Source of the DNA: Mycolicibacter senuensis
GTDB taxonomy: Bacteria; Actinomycetota; Actinomycetes; Mycobacteriales; Mycobacteriaceae
Direction: 5' to 3'
DNA length: 64,000 nucleotides
Assembly (NCBI RefSeq): GCF_002101885.1
Contig: NZ_LQPS01000025.1
Coordinates: forward strand, 107,561-171,560
In this document: positions 63,996-64,000 of the stretch, piece after piece
How the letters are laid out: each line of letters starts with the position of its first letter
Position numbering within the stretch: position 1 is the first letter of the stretch
Program-made: the position numbers and the translations under genes
The notes under the pieces: generated by a model
What the model saw: the letters and a program-made list of their open reading frames with translations, nothing else
Told to the model about the DNA's origin: nothing
Database searches by the model: none

Positions 63996-64000
63996 CGGAC

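Overview
The window looks like a chromosomal segment of a mycobacterium (Mycobacterium sensu lato). It is very GC-rich and uses many GTG and TTG starts. From memory of M. tuberculosis (Mtb), its backbone follows the gene order of the Rv2228c-Rv2260 region: RNase H, zinc-ribbon, Nif3, ptkA, ptpA, SURF1, DUF2236, ahpE, DUF3052, aceE, mabR, the FAS-II operon fabD-acpM-kasA-kasB-accD6, then glpD, TetR, FAD-oxidase, diacylglycerol kinase, DUF3145, serine hydrolase, mscR and an MBL-fold protein. A Mce operon and the mycolate FAS-II genes point to a mycolate-making actinomycete. The species cannot be named from this alone.

Layout: 1-8.0 kb is housekeeping and redox, with one tRNA-Val. 8.2-17.9 kb carries pyruvate dehydrogenase E1 (aceE), the mycolic acid regulator mabR and the FAS-II operon. 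18.1-50.2 kb is a block of about 32 kb that I do not know from the Mtb locus. It holds a Tat-exported lipoprotein sulfatase, an SDR/LysR pair, two head-to-head paralogous TetR genes, an alcohol/aldehyde dehydrogenase and mycofactocin-type SDR group, an ECH-hydrolase-flavin monooxygenase string with a CdaR/PucR regulator, an acyl-CoA synthetase, a thiolase-hydratase-SDR-ECH beta-oxidation operon, an MPT51-like secreted protein, and a 12-gene minus-strand Mce operon (yrbEA, yrbEB, mceA-F, two Mce-associated proteins, a DUF732 protein and a CAP protein). 50.8-64 kb returns to the backbone, with an AraC/amidohydrolase pair, a SHOCT membrane protein and a SABATH-like methyltransferase.

How the island may work (inference): the surface sulfatase, CAP, DUF732 and MPT51-like proteins act at the envelope, and the Mce complex imports a lipid or steroid-like substrate. 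Oxidation by the dehydrogenases and flavin monooxygenase, hydrolysis, CoA activation by the FadD and shortening by the SCPx-type thiolase operon then follow. The TetR pair, LysR and CdaR regulators would control it. A 16-bp motif is shared between the mce upstream region and the MPT51-like promoter region. Compared with Mtb, cobC and cobD are absent from their usual places here, and PtkA lacks its long disordered N-terminus.
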